From Nicotiana tabacum (Eukaryota; Streptophyta; Magnoliopsida; Solanales; Solanaceae): 64,000 nucleotides of DNA. The number at the start of each line of letters is the position of its first letter. Position 1 is the first letter of the stretch. Made by a program: the position numbers and the translations under genes. The notes beneath the pieces are model-generated. The model searched no databases and was not told the origin of the DNA. It saw only the letters and a list, made by a program, of their open reading frames with translations. Below are positions 45,139-57,497 of the stretch, one piece after another. Where the stretch lies: the NCBI RefSeq assembly GCF_000715075.1, contig NC_134100.1, forward strand, positions 32,966,042 through 33,030,041. The letters are read 5' to 3'.

Positions 45139-48100
45139 GGAACATTCATCCTCGAATGTTGGCTGATGCGCTTATCAGTCTCATAACTTATAGCTTTTGT
45201 GAATACCTTAATATTATCCTTTCCCTCTAGGCAATTGTTCTATTAATAAATCCAAAGGCCAGGGCATTCTCCCCTTTTGGCCTCTTTCTCGCACCACGAT
45301 ATATGGTTGGAATTCTTCCAATCTCGTAATTGTTGCTACCTTCTGTCATGCAGCCTGTATGACTCTGTTCTTGTACGGGCACTTATACAACTCTTCTCTC
45401 CTATTTATTCTGGCTTTTAGCCAATCTCTAGGCCTCACTTTGTGAATATATCCAGAACTATGGCAAGTTGTCCCTCTGGGCATCTATAGGTGTATTGAAA
45501 TCCTTTACTTGGTACTTTATCGAACTTACGACTATTTCTATATTTTGTTTCATAGCCTCGGTTATCTATCCTTATGGATTTACTGCATCTAGGTAGGACA
45601 TACTATACCATAACTCTTACTTTAGTTTGTTATTACCGAGGTTTGCGACCAAACTCTAGGTTACTCTTTCGTTGCTTATCCTATATGTATAAATCTAAGT
45701 CTTTTAATATCTCCTCATTACTTTTCATCTTAACAATGACAACCTAATCTCATCTAACACTTTGTAACTTTTATCCAGCTATTGTTGATTCATCTCCATG
45801 TTGATATGTAATCTACCATTGATAACTTAAAACCTCTTACGTAATACATTATCGTTAGGGCTCATGTCTCATCGGAGAACATCTGAAGTTATTTGCCCGA
45901 TCCACCTAGGGACGATACTATACTTCAATAATCATATGTTATAGCATCCCAACGTAATTCATCTTAAGGGGGTATTCTAATCCCATGTAATTCATGAAAT
46001 CCCTTCTCTTTGAATCAATACTCAATCGAAGGCCTAAATGCCACCCCGCTTATCATTTATCACAATTACACCCTTATTCTACTACTAGGGTAGCATTCCA
46101 TCTCTTCTAAATGCTCCTAGTCTTAAACTCCTCCGAGTTCATTCAGGTTATACAAAGCTTTTTACAACTTACAGGAACCATCAGCTCTCTTGTTTTGATG
46201 GGCTTAATCCTGAGGCTTACCTATTCTCTTCACCTTCTCACTCACCTTTTCTTATCCTTAGTCATGTCTACCTAAAACCTTGTTGCTCTACCATACTTTA
46301 GCTTATGACCTACACATATCTATTTATACTACTCACAACCTTCCTTTAACTTGCTAGCACAATAGATTTCCTTATATTACTCCGGAACCTCAAGCGAGAC
46401 ATCACACTGTCTCTAACTCTTCTTTATTCTCTTAACTACACCTCTCAATACCTGGAAACCATAGGGTGGAAGATATGCTACTGACGCCACCAGTATCATT
46501 TCTGGATACTGAATCGCAGCGCTTCTAAGCACTCTACCTGAAGTATGGACTATTCACAACCTTCTGCACTTGAGTATCTCGTACCGTTTTCACTTTTCCT
46601 TACTTACCATTAAATCTCGCATTGTATCTCTGTCTCTTTCATAACCTCCCTTCCATATTGGTAGGATTCACATCCACAACTTGAAGCTCTACTATAATAC
46701 TTGCACCTCTGGTGCATATACAATCCGGTGGGAGCTTCATACTGACTTCTTATGAGGCTAGTACTCTTCTAACTGGATTTATCGTAGAGGAATTATAGAA
46801 TGTGGGTGTTGTACTATCTCTCTTGTACCTCTGATATTAAGAGTGATTCTGCAATGTTCTCAATCATGATTTCTATAATTATCTAGGTCTAATAATCAGA
46901 TTCCTGATTTACTTAGCTGATGTAACTCGTTAGTTTCTTCTTCTCATCAACCTTTATTTAGCCTTAAGCTATCTTCCGATCTGCGGCCCGGGGTATTAGT
47001 TATTAATTTACTCTTTCATGGATGTTATGGAACATTCATGATATAATCTTCTAACAATTGAAGCCTTTGTCTATGACATGTACTCAATTCTTTCTTTTAA
47101 CTTATACTGGAGTCTCCTATAACTGTAAGAATGTCAACATATATGCTGCATGAATAATACTCTGAAATCTTAAGTGCGGTCATAACGTAACTAACTATGG
47201 GTCATTGATCCAATAATTCGTTTCCTTCCTTCTCAGTTGCCTTTAAACGTAAATAATTACTTTTCCTGGTCGTTTTGCCCATGTTGCATGAACACTTGGC
47301 TTATCTTAGTTCCCACATATATTGGAATTCGTGCAAATCATAGGATCTCGAATGTTACTTTCGATTTTACTTCCTATTCATTGGTCACGATAGGTGCCAC
47401 ATTATTTTGGAGTGCATACAATGTTGTAGTAAGATGTTGTTCCAAGATCATTTCTTCTTTAGGTCACTATGCTTATGTTGAAGCCTTCTTCCTTATTTCC
47501 TAAGCTAGTCTTTCATTGTAGCACTTAGGGGAGACCCTATGACTCCTGTAAAGCTGCGAGCTTAGTACATCGTATATCCGAATGAATTTTTGATGTTCTT
47601 ACTCGCCTATAATTATCCTTAGTTACTTACCTTCACGCACTTGTGCTCGTAGGGTTACTTTAGAACCGAAATTTTGACTATCTCCCCAGTGGCACTCTCT
47701 TTTATTTCCATAATACTTATACGGTACCTTTAACTACCCCAACTCATATCTGAATATTTCTCAAGGATTACGATGTCATATATGTGAGACTGAATTTCTT
47801 GTGCTGGGTTTCACTACATTTATCTTGCATGATCTACTGATTTATCTGAGACCTCTTGTTTAACCATAACTAGGCTCCTTCTGAATTAACTACTAACTAT
47901 TCGTCAGTCCATGCTCATATTTATATTCTACGTAACCTCTCTTGGGTTATGTCTTTTGTCTTAACTTACCTTTCGTGCTAGCTCCTAATGTATCAAGTGT
48001 CCATTCACACTTATTTATCAATAACATCCTGGACGGGAACCCTTACTGCCTCTCCCCGGCATCCTGCTTGCATAATGTTCTAGAGTCGTAATATATCTGT

Positions 48101-49000
48101 AGGATCTGAATAAATGCAATCTCATTCCTTTAGACTTTAGCCTTTTTACCGCATTCCTCCTTTACTATTTCATAGTTACATGAACCACTTAGCTCCGACT
48201 TAATACCATATCACCCCATCTTCCCCCCTTTAGGGGAGTACTAACATTTAATGCTATGAAGATTTACCTATAAATATTTTACCTCTTCATCTTCAGCGTC
48301 TTTTCACGTATTCACTGACTCTTACTCACCTTGAGGTAGCCCTTCTCTACCAGGATAACTTAATTTCTTACGTGCGAGGGTGACACCGAGTGTAACTGGC
48401 ACACTTAGTTTCTTAAGCTTAACTCTGATCACAGTGCTTGATTTAAGGAAGCGTCTTTCAGAATGACCTTTAAAGGTTATTTTTCCGTTGTCCATTCTAT
48501 TATTTTTGAAACGCGATCTCTGAATCTCACGATGCCGACTATTATCAAGTCCTTTGGTCCCTAAATCATGTTTGATTTTTTTTTTTTTTTTATTTACTAG
48601 CCCATACTAAATTCTATTACTCCGGGGGTCTAATATAGCCTTCTAGCAATCATGTTGCAGTCACCAACTCATTTCTTGAAATAAGGACATGACTTTATGG
48701 CATATACTCCTTTATAGTTTCAAGGCTTGTCACCTATTGTATTTTCCTTTACTTGACTATAGACTTTATCATCCTATCATATTATGATTTACTGTTATCA
48801 CCCTTTTATCACATCTTACTCCTAATGCTTCATTTACTCTCTTCTTATTCTCTTGCTAATATCTCCGTTTATTACCTTACTCTGAAAACTTCAACAAAAT
48901 ATTCTTTCACTTGTATCTTCCCTTGCTCTATCTCACTATCTCTTCGGGTCACGTAATATTCTCTTTTTACTAGGGGCGGCTTAGTAAATATTTATCCCTT

Positions 49001-49228
49001 TTAGGATTCCACTACATGTCTTCTGATATTTCTGAACGTTCTAGTATTCATATATGACTGTACTATTCTAGAGTGCACCATCTGGTATGCACGATCTAAT
49101 AGGGCCTCAAACAGGGCCACATCGTCAAGAATTCTCTCTCTACTAATGCCCTTACCTGCTGCTATATTAGCCCTCTTGCTAGCTGCATTTTTTCTAATTG
49201 AAAGAATCTCTATATCATTAGCAAACAT
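49001..49228 (-). CDS. Small basic hypothetical frame in element H leader
   Basis: A 75-residue frame begins MFANDIEILSIRKNAASKRA and includes GKGISRERILDDVALFEALL and MVHSRIVQSYMNTRTFRNIR. It is rich in Arg and Lys and could be helical. It starts about 170 bases after the primer site, where gag would begin in a coding relative. No family is recognised. It may be a gag-leader remnant or chance; the element has only one copy here, so conservation cannot be tested. Confidence 0.25.
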   Translation of the reverse strand: MFANDIEILSIRKNAASKRANIAAGKGISRERILDDVALFEALLDRAYQMVHSRIVQSYMNTRTFRNIRRHVVES

Positions 49229-49397
49229 AAGTCTTGGCTCGAACTCTTATGACTCAGCTCTATAGCACGATTTGGATTTGAAAGAAGGGTAACAGACTCC
49301 TAAATACCTTGTAACTTCCTATTTATATAATGCGGTGCAGAACACATCTATAAACAAGGCTCTACTAGACACGACTTGTAGACTCCCTAGGATAGAA

Positions 49398-49411
49398 CCG
49401 CTCTGATACCA
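49398..49411 (-). other. Primer binding site (tRNA-Met type) of element H
   Basis: The minus strand reads TGGTATCAGAGCGG four bases after the LTR end GGGGCGTGACA, a perfect match to the common initiator-Met primer site core. Confidence 0.92.
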
Positions 49412-49415
49412 AGTT

Positions 49416-52388
49416 TGTCACGCCCCAAACCTGAAGAGGCATGGCCGGCACCCGATGCCATATTCGGCCCTAGCGTACCACTCTGTAACTGTGAACTCTA
49501 GAGGGCTAACCCTCAACTTTGGCCAATAAGGCCATGTTCTAAATCATCTGAAAATAACGTCTATCTCATCTAAGGGGTAAACATACCCAAAAGCTCATAT
49601 ACATAACTGTGCAGGCCGGCGAGGCCGCCATGAACGTCTAAAACCAGCAATACCAAACTGAACATGGACATATGGATAGCAAGACCACAATACTAACATA
49701 CAAAATATACAGGACTCGTCTTCAAGCCTCTAAAGATAACAAAATTGTATCATGGTCGGGATAGGGCCTCGACCTACCCATCAAACCTGTATATATAAAA
49801 TGGACTCCAAGGTCCAGACCTGGTAACTCCGAGGAAGTGGAGCTTACCAACCGAGCTAATGTTTGACTCTGTCTACAGTTAAGGTCTATCCATCTGTCTA
49901 TCAGGACCTGCATGCATGAAATGCAGCGCCCCTAGCAAAATGGATGTTAGTAAGAAATAATGTACCTAGTATGTAAGGTAACAGAATAATTGAAAGCTGA
50001 AACTGAATTGATAATATAATAACTCAACGTAACTAGGAGTCAAAGATGATCTGAAGATATTCTTATCTGTTGATACTGACTCAACTCTCTAAATATAGTA
50101 AGTAAAATAGATGTCCGGCCCTATAAGGCTCGGTACGTATAACTGCTCTGACGTAGTAGGCTCGCTCATAGGCATTCGACCATACTAGGCTTTGTATCTC
50201 GGCCATTCTAGGCTCGCTCATAGGTGCTCGGCAGGCTCAGTATATAACTTACCATATGATTAGAGGTTTCCCAATAGGGGCTTGTCCTACGATTATTGCT
50301 CGATGGTGGTGAAAATACTAGAATAATGCCCAATAGGGGCCTGCCCACCGATTATAGCTCAATGGTGGTGAAAATACTGTAATACTCTGTGTATGTATAT
50401 ATATATATATATATATATATTGTAATACTATATATATATAGACCCTCTGCTCTCTTGACTGGAAGAAGACAATACTTAACTGAATATAAAGTCCCGATAA
50501 GGGAGAATATGATAACTTATGAGACTAGGATAATGTACATAAATTAAGGAATATGAACTTCTTTTTATGTCTCGTTATCAAATATATGTAGTTACGGGAT
50601 CATGCCAAAATGAAGGAAAGGTTTAGCCTTAACATACCTTAACCCCGTTGATTCCTTAATACATTCCAAGCACCTCTTCAAATAACTCAACTCAATCTAA
50701 CATAGCATAAGGAGATTCAAAATCAGTGTTGAGTAAAGGCTAAGTCTGTTACTTAAACTATTAGCTCGTTGACGTAAATCAGCAGCATCTCCCCTGTAAC
50801 AAGGGCCTCCTCCAATACAATATACCAACAACAACAACCAGAGAAATCCATCAATATATAAATATCAATAACAAGACACCATATAACAACAAGTCACAAC
50901 TACTTCACGACGAGCGGCAAGCTCCGATTTGAATCCTTATAACCCATATCACCCCTTATAGACTTCTTACATTAACTTAACAATATCATTAGCATGATAA
51001 TGAAGTCATTCATCAATGATTCCAGCCTTATACCATATATTTATAACAAAGGAAACAATCCACAACTTCAACTATCCTCAATTAGCAACTTTATTCACTA
51101 GTTCATGTCTATTCCATCCATTTAACTTAATCAAAATCAAGATAACCTTAATCACATGCAAGAACACAATACATATACCTCCTACAGTAGCTTTAAGTTG
51201 AAATCCAAGTTATATTTAGCGTACAGTAGCCCTCAATGGCACTACAATACCATGGAAGTGACTTAAGTTAATCTTCACTTCCAATCTAAAGTTTCATATG
51301 TTTCTTTCACCTATTCATTTGATAAACAAATAGACATGCATGCATACCAACATAAACCATATCTTAATCAAGTTATTTTCCCTATTTTCCATCCATATAT
51401 ATATATATATATATAGCCTTGAAACAATCCAACAAAAGATAACAACATCTCTTCCCCTTTCAAGTGCTATCTTGTAATCTTTCACTCCAGCACCACAACC
51501 AACATGTAATTAACCTTAAACACCATAAAAAGGATGTTAAACATACCTTATTCAGTAGATAAAATTCAAACCCTAAGCTTTACTTAGCTCACCATCATCC
51601 TCATTCACATCACAACACCATAGAGGGGTTATTCTTCACCTTTGGCTAACTTTGATGTTGGATTATGGTGTATTTTTTTTGAAATTTGTTTGGAGTCTTA
51701 GGGGAACTTTTTAGGAGGGTTTGGAGAGTGTGTGGATGTAAGGATTTCGAAAAATGAGCAAATATCATCCCAAAAACGAGATAAAAACAAGTGAAGGTCG
51801 TCCACCGACCAAGTGAGTCCCATAGGGGCTTCCTGCGTAGTCTCGCGAAAACATGAATATCTTTGTACTACGATGTCGTATTGACAAATGGTTTAATGCG
51901 TTAGAACTAGACTTGTAGATATTCAATCTGGTAGGTAGATCATCCCATAATTCTAAGTATAATGGGAGAAAAGCTCAGCTACATTTAGCCTAATATTCAG
52001 CAAATTTATGAATGTAACTTGTGATGACCTTTGCCAACTTTTGTTCCACAACTCGCTTGACTTCAAAACATAACACACGCCTATCACACGACTAACATAA
52101 CTCATAACATAACCTCCTTAGTATGTTAAGCACCCTAGTCCCACCCCAAAAGTACATGTTCTAACATTCCCAACTTATTGACTTTCGACGAAACTTATTT
52201 TCTTCAATTCGTTTAGCTTATAAGCCTTCCAACCCTCTTGATACTTGTTATTCATGATCTTAAACATTTGTAACCTCCATGATAACATGATTAACTTACT
52301 CTAGGTACTTTCAAAGATGATCTCATTTCTGATCTTACATCAACTGACTTACGACGTACTCTCACGCACGAAAACATGAGGTGTAACA
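49416..52388 (-). mobile_element. LTR H, right copy (5' LTR)
   Basis: 2973 bases, TGTCACGCCCC to GAGGTGTAACA. It retains the block 50240-50840 missing from the left copy, which includes two CCCAATAGGGGC...GGTGGTGAAAATACT units (50270-50375) and an AT repeat (50393-50441). It overlaps the left copy elsewhere closely, for example at CACAACTACTTCA, GCGAGCGGCAAGCTCCG-like and CATCATTAGC-like landmarks. Confidence 0.85.
50393..50441. repeat. AT dinucleotide repeat in right LTR H
   Basis: Two AT runs, 50393-50420 and 50429-50441, are separated by TGTAATACT. The word TGTAATACT also precedes the first run, so the unit is locally duplicated. Confidence 0.9.
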
Positions 52389-53060
52389 TATGCACCCCGA
52401 CCTCGCACAAATTTTGAAGAGAGAGGTCCCAAAAACTACACCCCAAATGCTGAACCTCTGGCCCAACTGTTTGAAAGACCGAGGAGATCAAGTTTGATAC
52501 ATCCGATAGAAGGAAGGGTTTTTTAGTATCCCTCAAAATATTTGATGCAACCAAACGGTGCGTGTACCTCTCAAACGTACTAGGGCATGATATTGAAGAT
52601 TGTTTCAGACTGAAAAATGAAATTAAGTCATTGATCAAAAGTGGAGCCATTCAGTGAACCCCGGCTCCGCCCAATGTGAATCGCAATATGCTGCCAAATC
52701 ATCGGGCTAATATGATCACCTTAAATGAATAATATGACTTGAAAGGAACCATTGTCACAATAGGAAACGCTGAGGCTGCAAGGATCCCACCTCAAAGGAC
52801 CCCGATGATCACAGTAAAATTAAAAGCTACGGTGATGGTCCAGACTTACCAACAACAGCCCGCTGCTGCTACCACGGGTGAAGAGGATCGAGAAACCAAC
52901 ACAGTCCCATGGACATATCAATAGAAAGGGAAAGCCAAGATGATAGATTTTGCGGCAGCTCACGGTATGACTAGCTTGGGGAGTTGTTACGCTCCTGAGG
53001 ATGTAAACTGAGGGAATCTGGAAGGGAGCAGATTCAGAGAAGAAATATAACAAATCTGGA
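52389..53060 (+). pseudogene. gag C-terminus of Ogre element F (with damaged zinc finger)
   Basis: After element H the gag frame resumes with APRPRTNFE, then RGPKNYTPNAEPLAQLFER. At 52559-52603 a zinc-finger-like stretch reads CVYLSNVLGHDIEDC, then FRLKNEIKSLIKSGAIQ. The family pattern is C-X2-H-X5-H-X4-C; the first His is Leu here, so one metal ligand is lost. Downstream the frame shifts and contains several stops up to the protease region. Confidence 0.8.
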
Positions 53061-53073
53061 GGCTGCAGAATAT

Positions 53074-53496
53074 TTGAAGAAGATGTCGACCAAAGAATAC
53101 TTCATGGAGGAACAACTGAAAAAAACTGCGGCACAAATATCAATCATGGATTTACTGATGAGTTCTGACAGTCATAAAGATGCCCTGATGAAAGTGTTAA
53201 GTGGGGTGAGCGTGCTGAGCAACACCACCAATGAAGCACTGGCAGCAACCATTGGGAAAATGGTCGAAGAAAATAAGATCACTTTTCGAAGAGATGAGCT
53301 TCCTATCGAAGGCGTGGGTTACAACAAAGCTCTACACATCATTGTCAAATGTGGGGATACGGTAGTGTCCCGAGTACTGGTTGATGGAGAATCAGGAGTC
53401 AATATCTGTCCGCTCTCTACTCTCCAAGAGTTTGGTATCCATCTAAGAGAAGTCAAGGAAAGTCATGTGAGGGTAAGATCTTTTGACGGGTCGTAG
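53074..53496 (+). pseudogene. Protease region of Ogre element F
   Basis: A 140-residue open frame contains LLMSSDSHKDALMKVLSGVS, FRRDELPIEGVGYNKALHII and SRVLVDGESGVNICPLSTLQ. The last is the aspartic protease active-site strand: the Asp is present, but the following Gly-Gly is Gly-Glu, probably harmful. A TAG at 53494 ends the frame within the domain. Confidence 0.8.
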
Positions 53497-53834
53497 AAGG
53501 ATGTCATTGGAGAAATTTATTTGGTTCTGCAGATTGGACCAGTTGTGTTTATCATACTATTCCAAGTGATGGATATTTAATCTTCATACAACTTACTGTT
53601 AGAAAGACTATGGATACACATGGCAGGGGCCGTCCCATCTACCCTACACCAATGTATGAAAGTTTGAATGGGGTTGTACAAGACGAATAGAGCCAATCAA
53701 CTTATCTGGAACATGCAGTCCCTTTCATAGAAGGATTAGACGGGGTCGCTTTCCATGCAGTTGAGATCATGCAGACCACTGATATAGAAGAGACTGAGAA
53801 AAACTTGGGAATGTAGTCATCGTATAGATCAAAT
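53497..53834 (+). pseudogene. Decayed linker between protease and G-patch, Ogre element F
   Basis: Fragments such as KDVIGEIYLVLQIGPVVF and later FHAVEIMQTTDIEETEKNLG are visible in changing frames with stops at about 53578, 53688 and 53815. They correspond to the end of the protease and the spacer that follows it in Ogre elements. Confidence 0.65.
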
Positions 53835-54077
53835 ATGGCCATAAGGGAAATGATGAAGTATGGGTACAGCCCAGGAACCGGCCTGGGAGCTCGATCAAAT
53901 GGGATAACAGAGCCGATTGATACAAATGGGCAAAAAGGAAGAGCCGGCATAGGGTATCAGCCTCCGACTTGGAAGAATTGTACCGATAGCTTCGGGAAAA
54001 AAGCTTTTGTGCCAGAGCGTGTTTCGATTACGGGTCAGAGCTCAACATCGTTGATGGAATGGGAAGGCTATTCGTGA
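53835..54077 (+). pseudogene. G-patch-like segment of Ogre element F
   Basis: The frame reads MAIREMMKYGYSPGTGLGAR, then SNGITEPIDTNGQKGRAGIG and YQPPTW. The pattern of spaced glycines (GYSPGTGLG) fits a G-patch, an RNA-binding motif found between protease and RT in Ogre-type polyproteins. The frame ends at a TGA at 54075. Confidence 0.65.
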
Positions 54078-54180
54078 CCATGATCGAGGAATGCTGTGAA
54101 GGAATTGATATTAAGACACCGACCATTTGGAATGCCGAACTAAGAGAGGACCTACGGAATTGGACCGTCAGCCCGTCTTT

Positions 54181-54321
54181 GGTATGCCGGGAGTCTTGGT
54201 AGTGTAGAATTGTATGATTTTTGGAAAACAAAGAGAGCACGGTCAATTGAGGTCAATTGCTTTCTTGAAACTATTGCAAATTTATTTATCTCTTCATTTA
54301 TACTTAATTTTTTCTTTTTAG
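54181..54321 (+). other. Candidate Ogre intron between protease and RT
   Basis: Coding text (LREDLRNWTVSPSL) gives way at about 54181 to AT-rich sequence beginning GTATGCC and ending in a T-rich tract with TTTTTAG at 54321. Coding similarity to RT polyprotein (NPDYEEYNEIMMPDNLP) resumes soon after. Ogre elements are known for an intron at this place. The exact splice sites are inferred only from GT and AG. Confidence 0.4.
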
Positions 54322-54360
54322 TAATCAAAACAATAAAAACTCGCATTTCGCGATTATGAC

Positions 54361-55199
54361 ATGTAACGAAACCCTCGAGCAAAGCAATCCAGATTACGAG
54401 GAATACAACGAGATTATGATGCCAGATAATCTCCCATAAGAGATAGAAGTGGTCAACCCCGGAAGCGAAGAGGACGTAAAAGAAACACGAATCAGCATCC
54501 ATCTAGAAGTAGAGCAAAATGAAGAATTGTATGAGCTCCTCCGATAATATATCAATATATTCGCATGGTCATATAACGACATGGCTGGGTTGAGTACCAA
54601 TATCATTTTTCATTGATTGCCTATCGATCCTGCTGTACCACCAGTCAAACAAAAACCTATAAAATTCAAGCCAAATTTGAGTTTGAGGATAAAAGAGGAA
54701 GTAACCAAGCTAATAGAAACGAACGTAGTCAGGGTCACCAATTATCCCACATAGTTGGCAAATATCGTCCCAGTGCCCAAGAAGGATAGGAAGATCAGTA
54801 TATGTGTGGATTATCGAGATCTCAACAAAGCTAGCCTCAAAGACGATTTTCCTTTACCAAATATTCATATCCTCATCGACAACTACGTGAAGCATCAACT
54901 GCAGTCATTCGTGTATTGTTTCGTTGGGTACCACCAGATCCTGATGCACGAAGAAGATGCAAAAAAGATTGCTTTCAATATACCTTGGGGAGTTTACTGC
55001 TACAGAATCATGTGGTTCGGTCTCAAAAATGTTGGCGCTACTTTCATGAGGGCCATGACAACCCTCTTTCACGACATGATTCACAAAGAGATCGAGGTAT
55101 ATGTGGATGATGTCATCATCAAGTCGTGGAAGAGTTCAGAACCTTTGGACGACCTGAGGAAGTTTTTCGAACATTTACGGAGGTATAGTTTGAAGTTGA
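54361..55199 (+). pseudogene. Reverse transcriptase of Ogre element F, cut by insertion G
   Basis: The frame runs through EDVKETRISIHLEVEQNEEL, KQKPIKFKPNLSLRIKEEVT, ANIVPVPKKDRKISICVDYR, DFPLPNIHILIDN, WGVYCYRIMWFGLKNVGATF and HKEIEVYVDDVIIKS. The YVDD pair is intact, but the other catalytic Asp is lost: the usual SFVDCF reads SFVYCF (codon 54914-54916). Stops occur at about 54437, 54545, 54613 and 54752. At RRYSLKL (55199) the gene is interrupted by an LTR, and the following residues of RT reappear as LNPIKCAFKV from 57499 onward, in the tandem array. Confidence 0.9.
55195..55199 (+). other. Target-site duplication GTTGA, left copy
   Basis: GTTGA stands directly before TGTCACGCCC. The same five bases directly follow the LTR end ...CTTACA at 57498-57502, where the RT reading continues. 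This is a normal 5-bp LTR-element target duplication. Confidence 0.8.
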
Positions 55200-57018
55200 T
55201 GTCACGCCCTGACCTCGGGGAGCGTGACCGGCGCTCAACAGAGTTACCCCGGTCAAGCAAGCCTGCACAATATCGTCTACCCAACTCACCCATGAATAAA
55301 GAGAAGGATACATTTTATTAATTAGACAGTAAGAGGTCGTGTGAATATCACCAGTTCATTTCCATTAATTACGTCATTAGCAAGTCTCCAAAACAGTACA
55401 CTGTACAATCATAGATAAAGTGGAACAGATGATACGATTTCAACATTTTTAGTTTAACCTTCCCAAAGATAAGATACAACCCACACTATGTCTATTGAGC
55501 CTCTAACAGAAACAAAAGAGTGCTACGATAGTGCTGGCAATAAGGCCCCGGCTATACCTCAAAACACTATGTACATGGAACAAGAGATACAAGACCCCGA
55601 AATAAAGTGGGGCTCACCAAGTCAGCTGAGGAGAGGGTGTGCTACTATCACTGATCAATACCACCTGCATCTATTAAGATGCAGCACCCCAAACAAAATG
55701 GACGTTAGTACATATAAAATATTACTAGTATGTAAAACTAAACACCCTCTCAATAGAATGAGTAACAACAAACGAAGAACGAAACATGAAATCAATAAGA
55801 GAATCAAATAGTATCAAGGTGTGAAGTTAGGGGAAAGGCAAATTCCAAGTATGTTCCAATCTTTTTAAGTTGGGAGATCTTTAGCACCGATACACCACCA
55901 TGTTTTAGCACGGAGTCCGATCTCAGTCCCATCGGCTAAGCCGTCTCACCCCGAGACATCCATTCACAATACCACTAAGTACGTGGCATGGCGTCCTATC
56001 TTAGCAAGATAGGCTAAGCCGTCTCGCCACAATGCCGTGTGGGTCGACATCACATCACATCTCGCTAGCAATAATGTTATCCCATATAAGGGGAAACAGC
56101 TCAACACATCAATCTCATCCCATATAAGGGGAAACAATCTCACCACATTAACATAGGAATTTACCCCTCAATCACTCCTACGCCGGCACGTATAGTTTCG
56201 GGGTTAGGTTATTGCGACCTATCCTTCCTCAGTGGCTAATCGATACTCCCAAAGCATTTATTATTAAAAGGATTTACCACTTATTTCGTAATCTTTTGCA
56301 TATCATTCATTTAATTGGCACCCATGGACATGACGCAATATCATCCTTGGCACATTGGCCGCACATCATATTTCATGTTATCTTCTTTCACTTTCAAATA
56401 TCATCATGGATAATCAACAACAAGGCCTTTCAAATTAAGACTTTAAACACATATTTGAGAAATTTAGGGTCTTAGGCACATGTGATTTCTTACACAATCT
56501 GACATGATAGCTTTCATTAGAATCACATTTTAAAATCATATTATAATAACACACAGCCCATACTTAAACCACATTCTCAAACAGTAACTCAAAATAACAA
56601 GAATCTTTGGAATACGTATTGAACATATATTTATTTTGACACAAGGCTTATTTGGAATAATCAATTTATAATGAGCATCACGAGACTTACAAGGCCATTG
56701 TGGGGTTCAATTCTAAAAGAAGGTTTTAGCCAACATGCCTCGCTTTGAGCTTTCCTTAATTCACTACACAGTTCCGGAATCCTGGCAATTTTGATCTTTT
56801 TGAAGAAGACCTTGTGACTTACCCTAGAGAATTCTTCAAGGCTTGAGCAAAGATTGATGAACAAGTGACTTAAAATTCTTTTTCTCACTCTAGACCACCT
56901 TCCTCTCTCTAAAATATAAGTTTTAACCTTCTAAAATGATCCCTAAGACTATTTTATAAGAATGGGGTCGGGTTCAAAAATTAGAAAAAATGAAGCCCCG
57001 GTGCAGATCGAGTTCAAA
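55200..57018 (-). mobile_element. LTR fragment G inserted in the Ogre RT gene
   Basis: The plus strand begins TGTCACGCCCTGACC, the reverse complement of an LTR 3' end. The interior is AT-rich and non-coding. It has repeated motifs around 55930-56150 (AGGCTAAGCCGTCTC twice; CATCCCATATAAGGGGAAAC and its near copy). Near 57018 it passes abruptly into RT coding sequence (NEDCFLGRLNY). The LTR's other terminus is recognisable as the non-RT part of each array unit, ending GGGGCCTTACA. On its own strand the LTR therefore runs TGTAAGGCCCC to GGGCGTGACA. Confidence 0.7.
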
Positions 57019-57497
57019 AAATGAAGATTGTTTTCTCGGTAGACTGAATTACATCAACCGTTTCATAGCTCGGTTTACAATAATTTGTGAACATATTTCC
57101 AAGCTTCTGAAGAAGGATGCTACCACAAAAAGGATAGAAGAGTGTCAGAAAGCCTTCAACAAAATTAACGAGTATGTGTCAAATCCACCAGTGTTAGTTC
57201 ATCCCGAACCTAGGAAGACACTGTTGTACCTGTCGGTCTTGGAAAATGCATTTTGTGCTGGGTCTGCGATGGGTTATGCGGCCCGCAAAATGATTATGTG
57301 GCCGCATAATGGTCCAAAACTTTGCCCAAGTTTCTGCTTCAATCTGCAGCAGATCTACAGTCCGCAGATCAGTACTGCGATCGCAGAAATGCCCTGCACT
57401 TCCAAAAAAGAATTTCAACTCCCCAAGGCACTGTTCAACCCAAAACGTCTGAACCACGAAACCTCGGGTTTTAGGTAAACTTTTTCGGGGCCTTACA
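57019..57497 (+). repeat. Array unit 0 (5' truncated, joined to LTR G)
   Basis: The unit starts inside the RT part at CFLGRLNYINRFIAR and keeps ISKLLKKDATTKRIEECQKA and NPPVLVHPEPRK. Its LTR part ends CGGGGCCTTACA at 57497. It is the most diverged unit and forms the joint between the body of LTR G and the array. Confidence 0.85.

Larger units (their letters stand above)
45126..49415 (-). mobile_element. Internal region of element H, non-coding
   Basis: No gag or pol motif is recognisable on either strand. The longest frames (88 residues at 47237-47503 plus; 75 residues at 49001-49228 minus) match nothing I know. The leader next to the primer site has GTCTAGTAGAGCCTTGTTTA and AAGGTATTTAGGAG, similar to the leader of family B. 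Base composition is T-rich on the plus strand throughout. Confidence 0.75.

Noticed and set aside
54755..55321. RT of an endogenous pararetrovirus
   Set aside because: Order of domains, YVDDVIIKS context and the upstream ORF1, gag and G-patch fit Ogre/Tat Ty3/gypsy elements, not caulimovirids.
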